64,000 nt of DNA, taken from Tachypleus tridentatus. Lineage: Eukaryota; Arthropoda; Merostomata; Xiphosura; Limulidae. A model generated the notes under the pieces. The model searched no databases. It was not told the DNA's origin and saw only the letters and a list, made by a program, of their open reading frames with translations. A program made the position numbers and the translations under genes. The DNA lies in assembly GCF_004210375.1 (NCBI RefSeq), contig NC_134830.1, positions 4,898,001-4,962,000 of the forward strand, given 5' to 3'. Positions 1 through 12,011 of this stretch are shown in pieces. Numbering within the stretch: the stretch's first letter is position 1; each line of letters begins with the position of its first letter.

Positions 1-460
1 ATGGATGAAAGTCCTGTGTTGGTGAAAACTATTTTACATAAAGTAGTTCATGTGTGGATTAAAAACTTTCATATTTGTAATTTTGTCATAGAATAAAAAG
101 AAACCAAGATATCTCATTCTTTTTACTTGATGTTAAAGTTTTGTGATAAACTTTCTTTGTACAGTGCATACATTCACATTCTGTTGACGTGTTATAAATT
201 AATGATTATTTTAAAAAATGTTTTATAGGTGAAAAGAATTGTAATGAATATGGAATAAAAATCAGTGTGAAATTGTGCAATGGAAATGTGCATGGAGTAC
301 CAAAAGTCTGGACCCACAAGGAAAATAGATGTTATATTTTTAAAGTTACACATTTATAATGTCTCTTGTACAGATATCAGGAAAGAAAATGCCTTGATGG
401 CATAGTATACCAAGAGTTTGTGTTATATTGCTGTTTAGGGCATGCACTTTGAAACTGTAA
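1..460. other. No feature recognised
   Basis: AT-rich sequence before the first tandem array. I see no coding exon, known repeat or RNA gene in it. Confidence 0.5.
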
Positions 461-1560
461 GTATAATAGTACTGTCTATTGCATGTCTACATAACTACTT
501 ATAAATATAGTAGTACTATATGTTGTATGTCTGCGTAACTACTTATAAATATAGTAGTACTATATGTTGCATGTCTGCGTAACTACTTATAAATATAGTA
601 GTACTGTATGTTATATGTCCACGTAATTACTCATAAATATAGTAGTACTATATGTTGCATGTCTGCGTAACTACTTATAAATATAGTAGTACTGTATGTT
701 ATATGTCCACGTAATTACTCATAAATATAGTAGTACTATATGTTGTATGTTCATGTCTGCATAACTACTTATAAATATAGTAGTACTATATGTTGTATGT
801 CTGTGTAACTACTTATAAATATAGTAGTACTATATGTTGCATGTCTGCGTAACTACTTATAAATATAGTAGTACTATATGTTGTATGTCTGCGTAACTAC
901 TTATAAATATACCAGTACTATATGTTGCATGTCTGCGTAACTACTTATAAATATAGTTGTGGTATGTGTTGTATGTTCGTGTAATTACTTATAAATATAG
1001 TAGTACTATATGTTGCATGTCTGCGTAACTACTTATAAATATAGTAGTACTGTATGTTATATGTCCACGTAATTACTCATAAATATAGTAGTACTATATG
1101 TTGCATGTCTGTGCAACTACTTATAAATATAGTAGTACTATATGTTGTATGTCTGTGTAACTACTTATAAATATAGTAGTACTATATGTTGCATGTCTGC
1201 GTAACTACTTATAAATATAGTAGTACTATATGTTGTATGTCTGTGTAACTACTTATAAATATAGTAGTACTATATGTTGCATGTCTGCGCAACTACTTAT
1301 AAATATAGTAGTACTATATGTTGTATGTCTGTGTAACTACTTATAAATATAGTAGTACTATATGTTGTATGTTCGTGTAATTACTTATAAATTTAGTAGT
1401 ACTATATGTTGCATGTCTGCGTAACTACTTATAAATATAGTAGTACTGTATGTTATATGTCCACGTAATTACTCATAAATATATTAGTATCGTATGTTGT
1501 ATGTCTACATAACTACTTATAAATTTAGTAGTACCGTATGTTGTATGTCCATGTAACTAC
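461..1560. repeat. 44-bp tandem array, about 25 copies
   Basis: The unit reads roughly GTAGTACTATATGTTGTATG followed by a TCTGCGTAACTACTTATAAATATA-type half. Two main variants alternate: one with TGTCTGCGTAACTACTTAT, the other with ATGTCCACGTAATTACTCAT. The variant pair recurs as a block, so block duplication is likely as well as single-unit slippage. The array runs directly into the next array at 1561. Diverged copies of the same unit lie at 4867-4965, beyond that array. No coding potential is visible. Confidence 0.95.
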
Positions 1561-1581
1561 TAGCACACTAACAGTGTGCTA
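1561..1581. repeat. Inverted repeat at the junction of two arrays
   Basis: TAGCACACT, a 3-base spacer and AGTGTGCTA form a perfect 9-bp inverted repeat exactly where the 44-bp array stops and the 63-bp array begins. The right arm is the start of the first 63-bp unit. The left arm occurs only here. Confidence 0.8.
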
Positions 1582-4112
1582 GATGAAGAGGGAGGATGTC
1601 AGGTAGACTTGATGATTTGGAAGGAAACATACTCAGTGTGCTAGATGAAGAGGGAGGATGTCAGGTAGACTTGATGATTAGGAAGGAAACATACTCAGTG
1701 TGCTAGAGGAAGTGTGAGGATGTCAGGTAGACTTGATTAGGAAGGAAACATACTCAGTGTGCTAGAGGAAGAGGGAGGATGTCAGGTAGACTTGATGATT
1801 AGGAAGGAAACATACTCAGTGTGCTAGAGGAAGTGTGAGGATGTCAGGTAGACTTGATTAGGAAGGAAACATACTCAGTGTGCTAGAGGAAGAGGGAGGA
1901 TGACAGGTAGACTTGATGATTAGGAAGGAAACATACTCAGTGTGCTAGAGGAAGAGGGAAGATGTCAGGTAGACTTGATGATTAGGAAGCAAACATACTC
2001 AGTGTGCTAGAGGAAGAGGAGAATGACAGGCAGACTTGATGATTAGGAAGGAAACATACTCAGTGTGCTAGAGGAAGGGGGAGGATGACAGATAGACTTG
2101 ATTAGGAAGGAAACATACTCAGTGTGCTAGAGGAAGAGGGAGAATGACAGGTAGACTTGATGATTAGGAAGGAAACATACTCAGTGTGCTAGAGGAAGAG
2201 GGAAGATGTCAGGTAGACTTGATGATTAGGAAGGAAACATACTCAGTGTGCTAGAGGAAGAGGGAGAATGACAGGTAGACTTGATGATTAGGAAGGAAAC
2301 ATACCCAGTGTGCTAGAGGAAGAGGAGGATGTTAGGCAGACTCATGATTAGGAAGGAAACATACTCAGTGTGCTAGAAGAAGAGGGAGGATGTCAGGTAG
2401 ACTTCATGATTAGGAAGGAAACATACTCAGTGTGCTAGAGGAAGAGGGAGGATGTCAGGTAGACTTGATGATTAGGAAGGAAACATACTCAGTGTGCTAG
2501 AGGAAGTGTGAGGATGTCAGGTAGACCTGATTAGGAAGGAAACATACTCAGTGTGCTAGAGGAAGAGGAGGATGACAGGCAGACTTGATGATTAGGAAGG
2601 AAACTACTACCAGTGTGCTAGAGGAAGAGGGAAGATGTCAGGTTGACTTGATGATTAGGAAGGAAACATACTCAGTGTGCTAGAGGAAGAGGAGAATGAC
2701 AGGTAGACTTGATGATTAGGAAGGAAACATACTCAGTGTGCTAGAAAGAGGGAGGATGTCAGGTAGACTTGATTAGGAAGGAAACATACTCAGTGTGCTA
2801 GAGGAAGAGGGAGGATGTCAGGTAGACTTGATTAGGAAGGAAACATACTCAGTGTGCTAGAGGAAGAGGGAGGATGATGGGTAGACTTGATTAGGAAGGA
2901 AACATACTCAGTGTGCTAGATGAAGAGGAAGGATGTCAGGTAGACTTGATGATTAGGAAGGAAACATACTCAGTGTGCTAGAAGAAGAGGGAGGATGTCA
3001 GGTAGACTTGATGATTTGGAAGGAAACATACTCCGTGTGCTAGATGAAGAGGAGGATGTCAGGCAGACTCATGATTAGGAAGGAAACATACTCAGTGTGC
3101 TAGAGGAAGAGGGAGGATGTCAGGTAGACTTGATGATTAGGAAGGAAACATACTCAGTGTGCTAGAGGAAGTGTGAGGATGTCAGGTAGACTTGATTAGG
3201 AAGGAAACATACTCAGTGTGCTAGAGGAAGAGGGAGGATGACAGGTAGACTTGATGATTAGGAAGGAAACATACTCAGTGTGCTAGAGGAAGAGGGAAGA
3301 TGTCAGGTAGACTTGATGATTAGGAAGGAAACATACTCAGTGTGCTAGAGGAAGAGGGAGAATGACAGGTAGACTTGATGATTAGGAAGGAAACATACTC
3401 AGTGTGCTAGAAAGAGGGAGGATGTCAGGTAGACTTGATTAGGAAGGAAACATACTCAGTGTGCTAGAGGAAGAGGGAGGATGTCAGGTAGACTTGATTA
3501 GGAAGGAAACATACTCAGTGTGCTAGAGGAAGAGGGAGGATGATGGGTAGACTTGATTAGGAAGGAAACATACTCAGTGTGCTAGATGAAGAGGAGGATG
3601 TCAGGTAGACTTGATGATTAGGAAGGAAACATACTCAGTGTGCTAGAGGAAGAGTGAGGATGTCAGGTAGACTTGATTAGGAAGGAAACATACTCAGTGT
3701 GCTAGAGGAAGAGGGAGGATGTCAGGTAGACTTGATTAGGAAGGAAACATACTCAGTGTGCTAGAGGAAGAGGGAGGATGTCAGGTAGACTCGATGATTA
3801 GGAAGGAAACATACTCAGTGTGCTAGAAAGAGGGAGGATGTCAGGTAGACTTGATTAGGAAGGAAACATACTCAGTGTGCTAGAGGAAGAGGGAGGATGT
3901 ATGGTAGACTTGATGATTAGGAAGGAAACATACTCAGTGTGCTAGAGGAAGAGGGAGGATGACAGGTAGACTTGATGATTAGGAAGGAAACATACTCAGT
4001 GTGCTAGATGAAGAGGGAGGATGTCAGGTAGACTTGATGATTAGGAAGGAAACATACTCAATGTGCTAGAGGAAGAGGGAGGATGACAGGTAGACTTCAT
4101 GATTAGGAAGGA
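1571..4112. repeat. 63-bp tandem array, about 41 copies
   Basis: The unit starts CAGTGTGCTAGAGGAAGAGG and ends AGGAAGGAAACATACTC. Length variants of about 59 bp lack the ATGA in CTTGATGATTAGG. It is purine-rich on the plus strand. A distinctive run of variant units, including one with GAGGATGATGGGTAGAC, occurs at about 2740-2900 and again at about 3405-3565. That is a higher-order repeat of roughly 666 bp. The array ends in ordinary sequence just before a hAT transposase relic. Confidence 0.95.
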
Positions 4113-4216
4113 ATTTACCAGTTTTTATGATTGCTGCCTGTCTTTTATTGAGCTGTGGGAAAACAGTTTTAGTGGTGGGGAATAATTTGTTTAGATAAAA
4201 ACAGTGTTTTCTTGTG

Positions 4217-4650
4217 GCCTGACATAGAAACAGCTGCTGGAAACATTAATGAAACACTTGGAAATGCTGTAATCTCTGTTGATGATCTGGTTGATGAAGT
4301 TGTTCTTGTTAAATCATCAAAATGTGACAAGTGGAAACAGGTTGTGAAGAGAAATGTATAGAACTTTTCAACCACTTCAAAGATCAAAGTATTTCTGTAC
4401 CTAATCTCAGGCAAGTTATGGAGTACATGTTTTGTTTACCAGGCATTTCTGCTCCTGTCGAAAGAGTATTTTCAATGATGAATAACATTTGGTTTCAAGA
4501 AAGTGGTCTAATGAATGAAACAACAGGAATATTACATTGACTGTTACATTGTAAACTCAGTATTGACTTGAGTTGCAGCGAGTTATTTGTAAAAATAAAA
4601 CTAATAAAGATTTTTTGAAGAAAGTTCATTCACGTGAAAAATATGAATAG
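4217..4650 (+). pseudogene. hAT transposase C-terminal relic
   Basis: The translation at 4331-4540 contains VPNLRQVMEYMFCLPG followed by APVERVFSMMNNIW. This is the hAT-family C-terminal dimerisation segment (conserved A-P-x-E-R-x-F-S). Upstream, another frame gives acidic hAT-like sequence (about 4217-4358). Downstream, a third frame gives LHCKLSIDLSCSE and a VHSREKY-like end, so the reading frame is shifted at least twice. Only the last part of the transposase remains; no BED finger, catalytic core or terminal repeats were found. It could derive from a hAT element or a domesticated ZBED-like gene. Confidence 0.75.
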
Positions 4651-4866
4651 TGACAAAATGAATGAAATGTTGATGTTCCTTGTTTTGCTGAATTGAAATA
4701 AATGTTAGAGATATAAACTATCAGTATTCCTTTTTGTGGCAGCATTAAAGCTTAAGTGGAGTAAGAATATAAAAGCACTTCTTTATTATACCAGTACCGG
4801 TACCTACAATACGAATTGAAACCTTTACCAGGATGAGGCTTAGAAATTATGGTAAGCCTATATATA

Positions 4867-4965
4867 AACATAACAGTACTGTTTGCTGTATCTCCGCGTA
4901 ATTGCTTGTCTGTACAAGTATAACAGTACTGTCTGTTCTATGTCCACGTAACTACTTGTCTGTGT
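4867..4965. repeat. Diverged copies of the 44-bp unit
   Basis: About two units of the ATAACAGTACTGT...GTCCACGTAACTACTT type, clearly related to the 461-1560 array but well diverged. They lie on the far side of the 63-bp array and the hAT relic. Confidence 0.65.
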
Positions 4966-4985
4966 TCGTGCAACACTTTGAATAC

Positions 4986-5642
4986 ACCATTTTAATATGG
5001 TATCGTCATTATTTTCCTGTAGGTTTAAGATACATTTATAATATCTTCCACAGAAGTCGAAGTCAATATTATTTGTCGAAATTCATGAGATCTAGAAAAG
5101 TTCACCACTGTCGTTTAGTGGAATCCCACAAATAGATATTTAAATTGTAGTTTATCGTACAATTTCTCTGAAAACTAGGAATATTCACGCTACAACCTAA
5201 AACTGTCAGTATTTAAACTGTTTAGAACATGGGTGGAACAGCGATACACTGTATGTTGTGTGTTTATTATGTCCCAGCCACTAATGAACCACATCCTGGC
5301 AACTACAATGGAAAGAAGAAAAGCGATTGTTATTTATATACCAGGCCTCAGGAGGATAATTAACAATCATAGGTAAAGTTCAAGAAACAAAAATATATTG
5401 AAAACCGTACTAAAAACACATTGGCTTTAGTTTTTCACGTTCAGAATAATGACCACAAAAATAAAAATAATTCATAAGAAAACACCAAATGGAAAAACAA
5501 AAAAGCTCTGATCACCCAAACACAATACAGTATTGTACTGATCACCAATAATTGTGTGAAATCTGGACATTTTATTTTATGTTTATTATATTGATGTCGT
5601 TGTTTAATCTTAAAGATTTTAAGATATGTTTTTGTGTAACAA
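4986..5642. other. No feature recognised
   Basis: AT-rich unique-looking sequence. The open frames here are short and lack recognisable motifs. Confidence 0.4.
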
Positions 5643-5768
5643 GAAAGATAAAAGTCTTGATTCATCAGTCTATGTGAAGGTTTACTTCCACTTTTAGTTC
5701 TGTTTGAAAGATAAAAGTCTTGATTCATCAGTCTATGTGAAGGTTTACTTCCACTTTTAGTTCTGTTT
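5643..5768. repeat. Tandem duplication, 2 x 63 bp
   Basis: Two nearly identical adjacent copies (5643-5705 and 5706-5768) beginning GAAAGATAAAAGTCTTGATT and ending AGTTCTGTTT. Near-identity suggests a recent duplication. Confidence 0.9.
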
Positions 5769-5795
5769 CAACACTTTCTTCTGGTAAACACCTTT

Positions 5796-6026
5796 AGGTC
5801 CGGCGAATTCAAATCTTCGTCACATCAAACATGCTAAACATTTTAGGCGTAGGGGCGTTATAGTGTGACGGTTAGCCCGCAGTTCGTTGGTGAAAGAGAA
5901 GCCCAAGGGTTGGCGGTTGGTAGGGATGACTAGCTGCCTTCTCTCTAGTCTTGCACTGCTAAATTAAGGAGGACTAGTGCAGACAGCCCTCGTGTAGCTT
6001 TGTGCGAAATTCAAAACCAAACAAAC
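5796..6026 (+). mobile_element. tRNA-headed SINE (family S1), damaged head
   Basis: Family S1 is the common SINE of this window. It has a tRNA-like head with box B (GGTTCGAATCC), a central domain with GGCGGTGGGTGGTGATGACT, a GCTAAATTAGGGACGGCTAG block and a tail like GCGAAATTCAAAACAAAC. This copy lacks most of the tRNA-like head and is diverged, but the central domain and tail are clear. Confidence 0.85.
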
Positions 6027-6684
6027 TTGTTTATTTCCGTGTGTTTGGAAAGGGAACACCAACTCCAGAACACAGTCCCGGACCGCGTTCAGTCTGTTTC
6101 CTGAGCTTCAGAGCCATAATTTGGCATAGTGACTGCTCTGTTCATTTCATCAATACTGGTGCTTATAGTAACATGTTCGTACGAAGGACAATCATGACTA
6201 TACGTAAATATATTATTGTTTGTACCTGACTCTCTGACTGGTAATAGTCATTAGAAATCAACAGTTATGACTTCATTAATTCGATAATTCCACACTATTT
6301 ATACGTTTAAGAATATCTTACTTGTTATTTAAAAAATTACTGAACCAAATTAGGTGAACTGATGTAAAAATTAATAAAATCCACTATTAAGGAGCGAATT
6401 ATGTCTTCAAATTTCAACACTTTAACTTGTGTCCATAGAAGTTTGGTGTAACGTAAGACACTTTAACTTGTGTCTGTATAAGATTGAAATTAAACTTAAC
6501 ATCAAACATTCTGCAGTATAGAAAGAATTCGTAACTATAAATTCCGTGTATCATTTCCTATTCTAAATAAACTACCTTTGTTTATTTACCATAATGACCT
6601 GTGAACAACGAATAAAAAATTATGTCATCTGGTTGATCAATATTTTAGTCAGTAAAACTAAATATATTGATATTTGTGGTCTGT
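6027..6684. other. No feature recognised
   Basis: Unique AT-rich sequence; only a short open frame with no recognisable motif. Confidence 0.4.
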
Positions 6685-6975
6685 GATTATATCACAGAAT
6701 CTGTGACAAGCTTAGAGTTCCGGCTGTAACCATTTCATCATGAAAACAATTAATTATATCACAGAATCTGTGACAAGCTTAGAGTCCCGGCTGTAACCAT
6801 CTCATCATGAAAACAATTAATTATATCACAGAATCTGAGACAAGCTTAGAGTCCTGGCTGTAACCATTTCATCATGAAAACAATTAATTATATCACAGAA
6901 TCTGTGACAAGCTTAGAGTCCCGGCTGTAACCATTTCATCATGAAAACAATTAATTATATCACAAAATCTGTGAC
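6685..6975. repeat. Tandem array of about 67 bp, 4 copies plus a partial
   Basis: Units contain ATCACAGAATCTGTGACAAG and end CATCATGAAAACAATTAATT. Copies differ by only a few bases. Confidence 0.9.
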
Positions 6976-7450
6976 TACCCAGGTCAACACTAGCCCTGTA
7001 TTCCGAAACATTCGTGACAGGAATTTAGTTTTTAAAAGAAACTTTTCGTGAAATGGGTGTTCAGGGATATTGTTATCTCCCTTCCCCTCTTGCGGTAATA
7101 TATTAATTATTGTTGGAGAGGTGAGGTTGGTTCTACGTTATCTAGTGAGATTAAAGTCTGAAGATATGAGAGAAACACAAATATACCCAGTGGGTCCAAG
7201 GACACATAGAGATAGACCAAGGTCATTGAGGAAAAGCAAAGAGACGAACATTCCACAAATACGTCTAATAAACTAACCATGATCAGGGTCTTGTGGCGAC
7301 TGGAACTTAAATATCAGAGATACCTGAAACGACCATGCTTCTGTACTTGCATCGCACACAGTAACTATTTTCCACACTCCTGAAGCCAAGCTGAAACGTG
7401 TAGACTGACTTTCTCAAAGTTTAATTACAAGGCAACTTTTGTTCGTGTAT
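6976..7450. other. No feature recognised
   Basis: Unique sequence. A 68-residue open frame at 7070-7276 shows no known motif and no convincing splice context. Confidence 0.4.
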
Positions 7451-7675
7451 TCGCGCCCGCGTCGCGCTAAACATGCTCGCCCTCCCAGCCGTGGGGGCGT
7501 ATAATGTGACGGTCAATCCCACTATTCGTTGGTAAAAGAGTAGCCCAAGAGTTGGCGGTGGGTGGTGATGACTAGCTGCCTTCCCTCTAGTCTTACACTG
7601 CTAAATTAGGGACGGCTAGCACAGATAGCCCTCGAGTAGCTTTGTGCGAAATTCCAAAACAAACAAACAAACAAA
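7451..7675 (+). mobile_element. SINE S1, 5' truncated
   Basis: Full central domain and CAAA-rich tail of family S1; most of the tRNA-like head is missing. Confidence 0.88.
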
Positions 7676-9151
7676 ACGTATTGAAAATATTTCTATAAGT
7701 TCTTTAAATTTTAATACATAGAATCAAAACCACTTCTGGGACATGATTTTCTTTGTTGACTAAAGTAGGCTAAACTAAGCAACTTTTTAACGTATACTGA
7801 TTAATTTAGTAATTAATATAAGAATCATATGTATATACGTGTTGCATTGTCTGTCCGACCTGATTCTGACAATGGGTGTGATACGCAAGGTCAAAATGCT
7901 GAAATCAGGGAGTAGATCCTGAGAGGGATGAAGGGTATACATCCCCCTTCATTTTAGGTGGGGGTATGATATATACAATTATTCCCCCTACAGTTTGGTT
8001 TGTTGAAATGTTTTATTGCATCACAGGTCTACAAATTGTGTGTTTGTTCTTGTGATTCTCGTGTTCTTACCAATCGAATTACATAATTAGGCCTAGATGT
8101 AGGCTTTTTCAGTTGCCGAAATGTACATCTTTAATATAGGCGTGCTTCTAAACTTTTCGATCTAAGCGATAGTTCGTAAGTATCAGTCAGTAGGCCTAAG
8201 TATACATGCAAGGCTTGCAAGCAGTACTGAGCTACATTTGAAACTATATTTTTATATCAATGTTGCCATGTTTACATCTATACATGTTTACTGAGTTACA
8301 TTCGAAATCTAATTAAACTATTTTAATATGGATGTATTTTAATAAAATTAATATTATCAAGTACGTTATAACGTAACCTTTATTATCTAAGGGTCACTCC
8401 TTTATTTTTAAAAAGAAACGACCTAAAACAGTAATTAAAACCGCACGCGATGTCTTGCAATTTCAAGATTAAACTTTATTACATATGATAATGTGAGAAT
8501 GGAATAAAAACTGGAGGCATTCAAGGTCAAATAGAAGTTCTACTTGTTTGTATTTAGTGTTCAGAAAATTTTCAAGAATTTATCGATAGAGGGTGAAATT
8601 CTAATACTTCTTAGCTTAAGTTCAGCCACGCCCACATGCAAAATCAAAGCTATGTCGCTAGGTGACAGTTTGAAGTTGAAGGACACGCTTACTACCAATA
8701 AAAAGAGGAGACTTCCCACTATTCAATTATAGTTTAAAGAAAGTTCTACCAATGAATTTGTAGTTTGAGATAGAAAAGAAACTCAGTCCATTGTTTTCTT
8801 AAAGGGTTTCTTGTCTTATATGTATTAGTTTGCTAAACACTTAGATTGCATTTAACGTTTATATTTTAATTAGTTTTGTATTATTTGCATTTATAAATCC
8901 ATATCTAAAAAATTTATGATTGTATATATTTAACTCGATGTGGATTTGGCTTGTCAAAATGTCTAAGCAAGATGGCGTCATTCGCGTGTACAAGCTTTAG
9001 TGACAGAGTTTGTGGACGACCTTTGCCCTATAATAACTATTACAATCACATTAGTAGGAACAGATTGGCATACTTGCATCAAGAATAAAAGACAAATAAT
9101 TGGAAAGGAAAATTAAAAATAAACTATATGTGAAAATATAAAAATGTGATA
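7676..9151. other. No feature recognised
   Basis: About 1.5 kb of AT-rich sequence with no exon, repeat array or transposon that I can identify. Confidence 0.4.
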
Positions 9152-9433
9152 TTGTTTTGGTTTGAATTTTGCGCTGAGTTACACGAGGGCTATCTGTATT
9201 AGCCGTCTAGCCGTTCATAATTTAGCAGTGCAAGACTAGAGGAATGGCAGCTAGTCATCACCATCCACCGCCAACTCTTGGGCTACTCTTTTACCAATGA
9301 GTAATGGGACTGACCGTTTCATTATAACGCCCCCACGGCTGAAAGAGCGAGTATGTTTGGTGTGACGGGGATTCGAACCCACAACCCTCAGATAACGAGT
9401 CGAGCGCCCTAACAATCTGGCTATGCCAGGCCA
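9152..9433 (-). mobile_element. SINE S1, near full length, minus strand
   Basis: Reads in reverse orientation from the GTTTGAATTTTGCGC tail to the tRNA-like head (GGGGATTCGAACCC as the complement of box B, then the head ending ATGCCAGGCC). Most of the element is present. Confidence 0.9.
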
Positions 9434-9730
9434 AAAGTAGCAAAAAACATAGTGATAATAGGAGGCGCTTTATACTGCCCCCTTTAAACACCCAGCTCTT
9501 AGGGTCCTTCCATAGTGTTTTACGTGATTAATTAATTGACGGTCTTTAGCCGTAGAAGTGTTTTATGGGTCGAAGTTGGAAGATCACGGGTCAAAAAAGG
9601 AACTGGGTATAACTCAAAAACGGCAGTTCATATCAGCTTTGTGTTGGCTGTTGAAATAAAACCTTAAACCGAGGTCATGTATTTTTACATTGCATTTCTT
9701 CCCCTATGTTGTGTTATAGAAAATGCTTGT

Positions 9731-10014
9731 AGGTCCGGCATAGCCAGGTGGGTTAAGGCGTGGGACGCGTAATCTGAGGGTCGCGGGTTTGAATCCAGGT
9801 CGCACCAAACATGCTTGCCCTTTTAGCCGTGGCGGCGTAATAAGGTGACGGTCAATCCCACTATTCGTTGGTAAAAGGGTAGCTCAAGGGTTGGCGGTGG
9901 GTGCTAATGACTAGCTGCCTTCCCTCTAGTTTTACACTGCTAAATTAGGGACGGCTAGCGCAGATAGCCCTCTAGTAGCTTTGCGTGAAATTAAAAAAAC
10001 AAACAGAAAAAAAC
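9731..10014 (+). mobile_element. SINE S1, full length
   Basis: Best complete copy on the plus strand. Box A-like sequence in TAGCCAGGTGGGTTAAGGCG and box B-like GGGTTTGAATCC are followed by the whole central domain and an A-rich CAAAC tail. The head resembles a tRNA, but the SINE body follows directly, so this is not a tRNA gene. Confidence 0.92.
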
Positions 10015-10975
10015 ATTATAGAAAATGTAATATTGTTGTATGTGGTGGTGTCATCTTAGAATGTGATTGTCATTACTTTACGTCAAAGACAATAAATGCT
10101 CAATAACTAATAATGAGGGTGGAGAGGTTACTAACCCCCAGTAATATTTTAAATTGCCTCCCTAGAATGGTTGGTCGATATTGGCCCAGAGAACTCGGAG
10201 TAGATGAAGGACAAACAGGATATTTTTGTGTTTTTACACATATCTATGTATTGGTCATATCTTTAGGTAATGTACCGATGTAATTGTTAGTTAGCTTCCT
10301 TATTAATAAATTATCGACCATTCACGGCCTCCTCTAGCTAACATCATCAAAACATTTAAAACGTATCTTAACAGTAATATATTAGTTGTGATCACATAAT
10401 TATAAAACTTATTTTTTTTAAATACACATACCGGTTTAAAAGTGTAATAGTTAAATTGTTTATATTGTTCATTTCTTTATTACGCATGTCGCACTAGTTC
10501 TAATATTAAACATGCAGTAATATAAAACTATTAATTACGGAATATTTTTGCTGTTTTAACGCTGATTCTGGAACTTAATGCAATCCCGAAACATTATTAA
10601 TTAAAGTGATTTTTTTATATTACGGTGGTTATAATATTTATGTACGATTTCTAAGAACTTGTGAACGCAGTCAGAGCGCGCAGAACGTGAACAACGCTAT
10701 ACGTTGTCGTTAGTTCTGGTTTTGCTCTCGTGATGGCAACTGCTTTCGTCTTGTGGTATCAGAAGATACGGATGCCACGTTGTGGATGGATATAAACTTA
10801 TAAGGTTAAAGACAGTCATGCGTGGTAGTTCGGAGATTTTATGAAAATAAGATGGTAAGCATACATTGTAGGTAATAATTTAACCATGTTGTAGTGGCAG
10901 TATCGATAGATAAGCAAATAAAGTGTTTTGGATGTGGTATATTCATGGTAATGGTAATACTGCTAGGTTTATTTG
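10015..10975. other. No gene recognised; local CpG-rich patch
   Basis: Mostly AT-rich. The stretch 10640-10760 is unusually rich in CpG for this window (CAGAGCGCGCAGAACGTGAA), and a donor-like ATGGTAAGC lies at 10856-10864. It might be a promoter or first exon, but nothing confirms this. Confidence 0.25.
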
Positions 10976-11180
10976 TGAAGTTCGTGCAAAGCTATTCGAT
11001 TAGACTGATATCCCATCTCATCGCTAGCTATTCATCATTTAAAAATCAATATTAACTACTCAATGAATAGTAGAATTCACTGACTATTATAGCTCCTGCA
11101 CGACTGAATGAACGAGAATGCTCAGTGATTGGAGGCAAACCTTTGACCAGCAGATTGTAACCACCAAACCGTGGTAAGCC
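10976..11180 (-). mobile_element. Ancient diverged SINE S1 copy
   Basis: The GTGCAAAGCTATTCGA start and the TGAATAGTAGAATTC...CTATTATAGC middle line up with the reverse of S1, with many substitutions. It is an old copy. Confidence 0.5.
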
Positions 11181-11756
11181 TTATGGGTTTGTACATACGC
11201 TTGAAAATAATTTTATAAAGTTGCACTCTAAAGCTTTTATGTTTCCCACAAAAAAATAAATAAAACCACCTGAAGACATATGTTTGTGAGGTCAAAGCCA
11301 TTAAAATTTTTAAGTGTTATTATTAAATTTTAATAAACTTCCATTTGAACGTGAGATTGTTGTGAAATTTAAGCTATAATTTGATACCTTTGAGTAAGTG
11401 TGAAAAGCTAAGTGATTTTGTTTGTTATAAACTAAAGCACAAAGCCACACAATAAGCTATCTGATATTCTGCCTATTGCAGGAATTGAAATCTGATTTTT
11501 TAGAATAATAAACTCACTGACGCAAAATAATAATTTTCTTAAATGGTATACGAAGAAGCGTGTTTCAAATATAAGTTACAACTATTTCTAATTAGCAAGT
11601 ACTGTATGAGTTGCAGTCTGACTTTTATTAAGTCATAAGTAGACTGATTCGATTTTTCATCCTTAATTAAAGTACTTGGATTTTTTTCTTAAACATATTT
11701 AACCTGTTCAGTTTACATGTCTTTGGATAAATTCAAAACATAAAACACATTAAATT
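11181..11756. other. No gene; possible old tRNA-SINE fragment
   Basis: AT-rich sequence. ACAAAGCCACACAATAAGCT near 11440 resembles the tail of the second SINE family in reverse, with little else preserved. Confidence 0.3.
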
Positions 11757-12011
11757 CCGGACCGGTATGGCAAGGTGGATTAAGGCGTTTGACTTGTAAT
11801 TTCAGGGTCGCTGGTTCGAATCCCCGTCACACCAAACCTGAGAACGTTGCAATGTGACGGTCAATCCCATTATACAGTGGTAAAAGAGTGGCCCAAGAGT
11901 TGGCGGTGGGTAGTGATGACTAGCAGCCTTCCCTCTAGTCTAACACTACTAAATTAGGGACGGCTAGCGCAAATAGCCCACGAGTAGCTTTGCGCAGAAT
12001 TCAAAACAAAC
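11757..12011 (+). mobile_element. SINE S1, near full length
   Basis: tRNA-like head with GGTTCGAATCCCC, slightly shortened link to the central domain, then the complete central block and tail. Confidence 0.9.

Noticed and set aside
461-4112. CRISPR-like repeated structure
   Set aside because: Repeats are directly adjacent with no unique spacers, and the context is a eukaryotic genome.
9731-9810. tRNA gene
   Set aside because: The tRNA-like box A and box B sequence belongs to a SINE head and is followed by the SINE body; the same head recurs in many copies.
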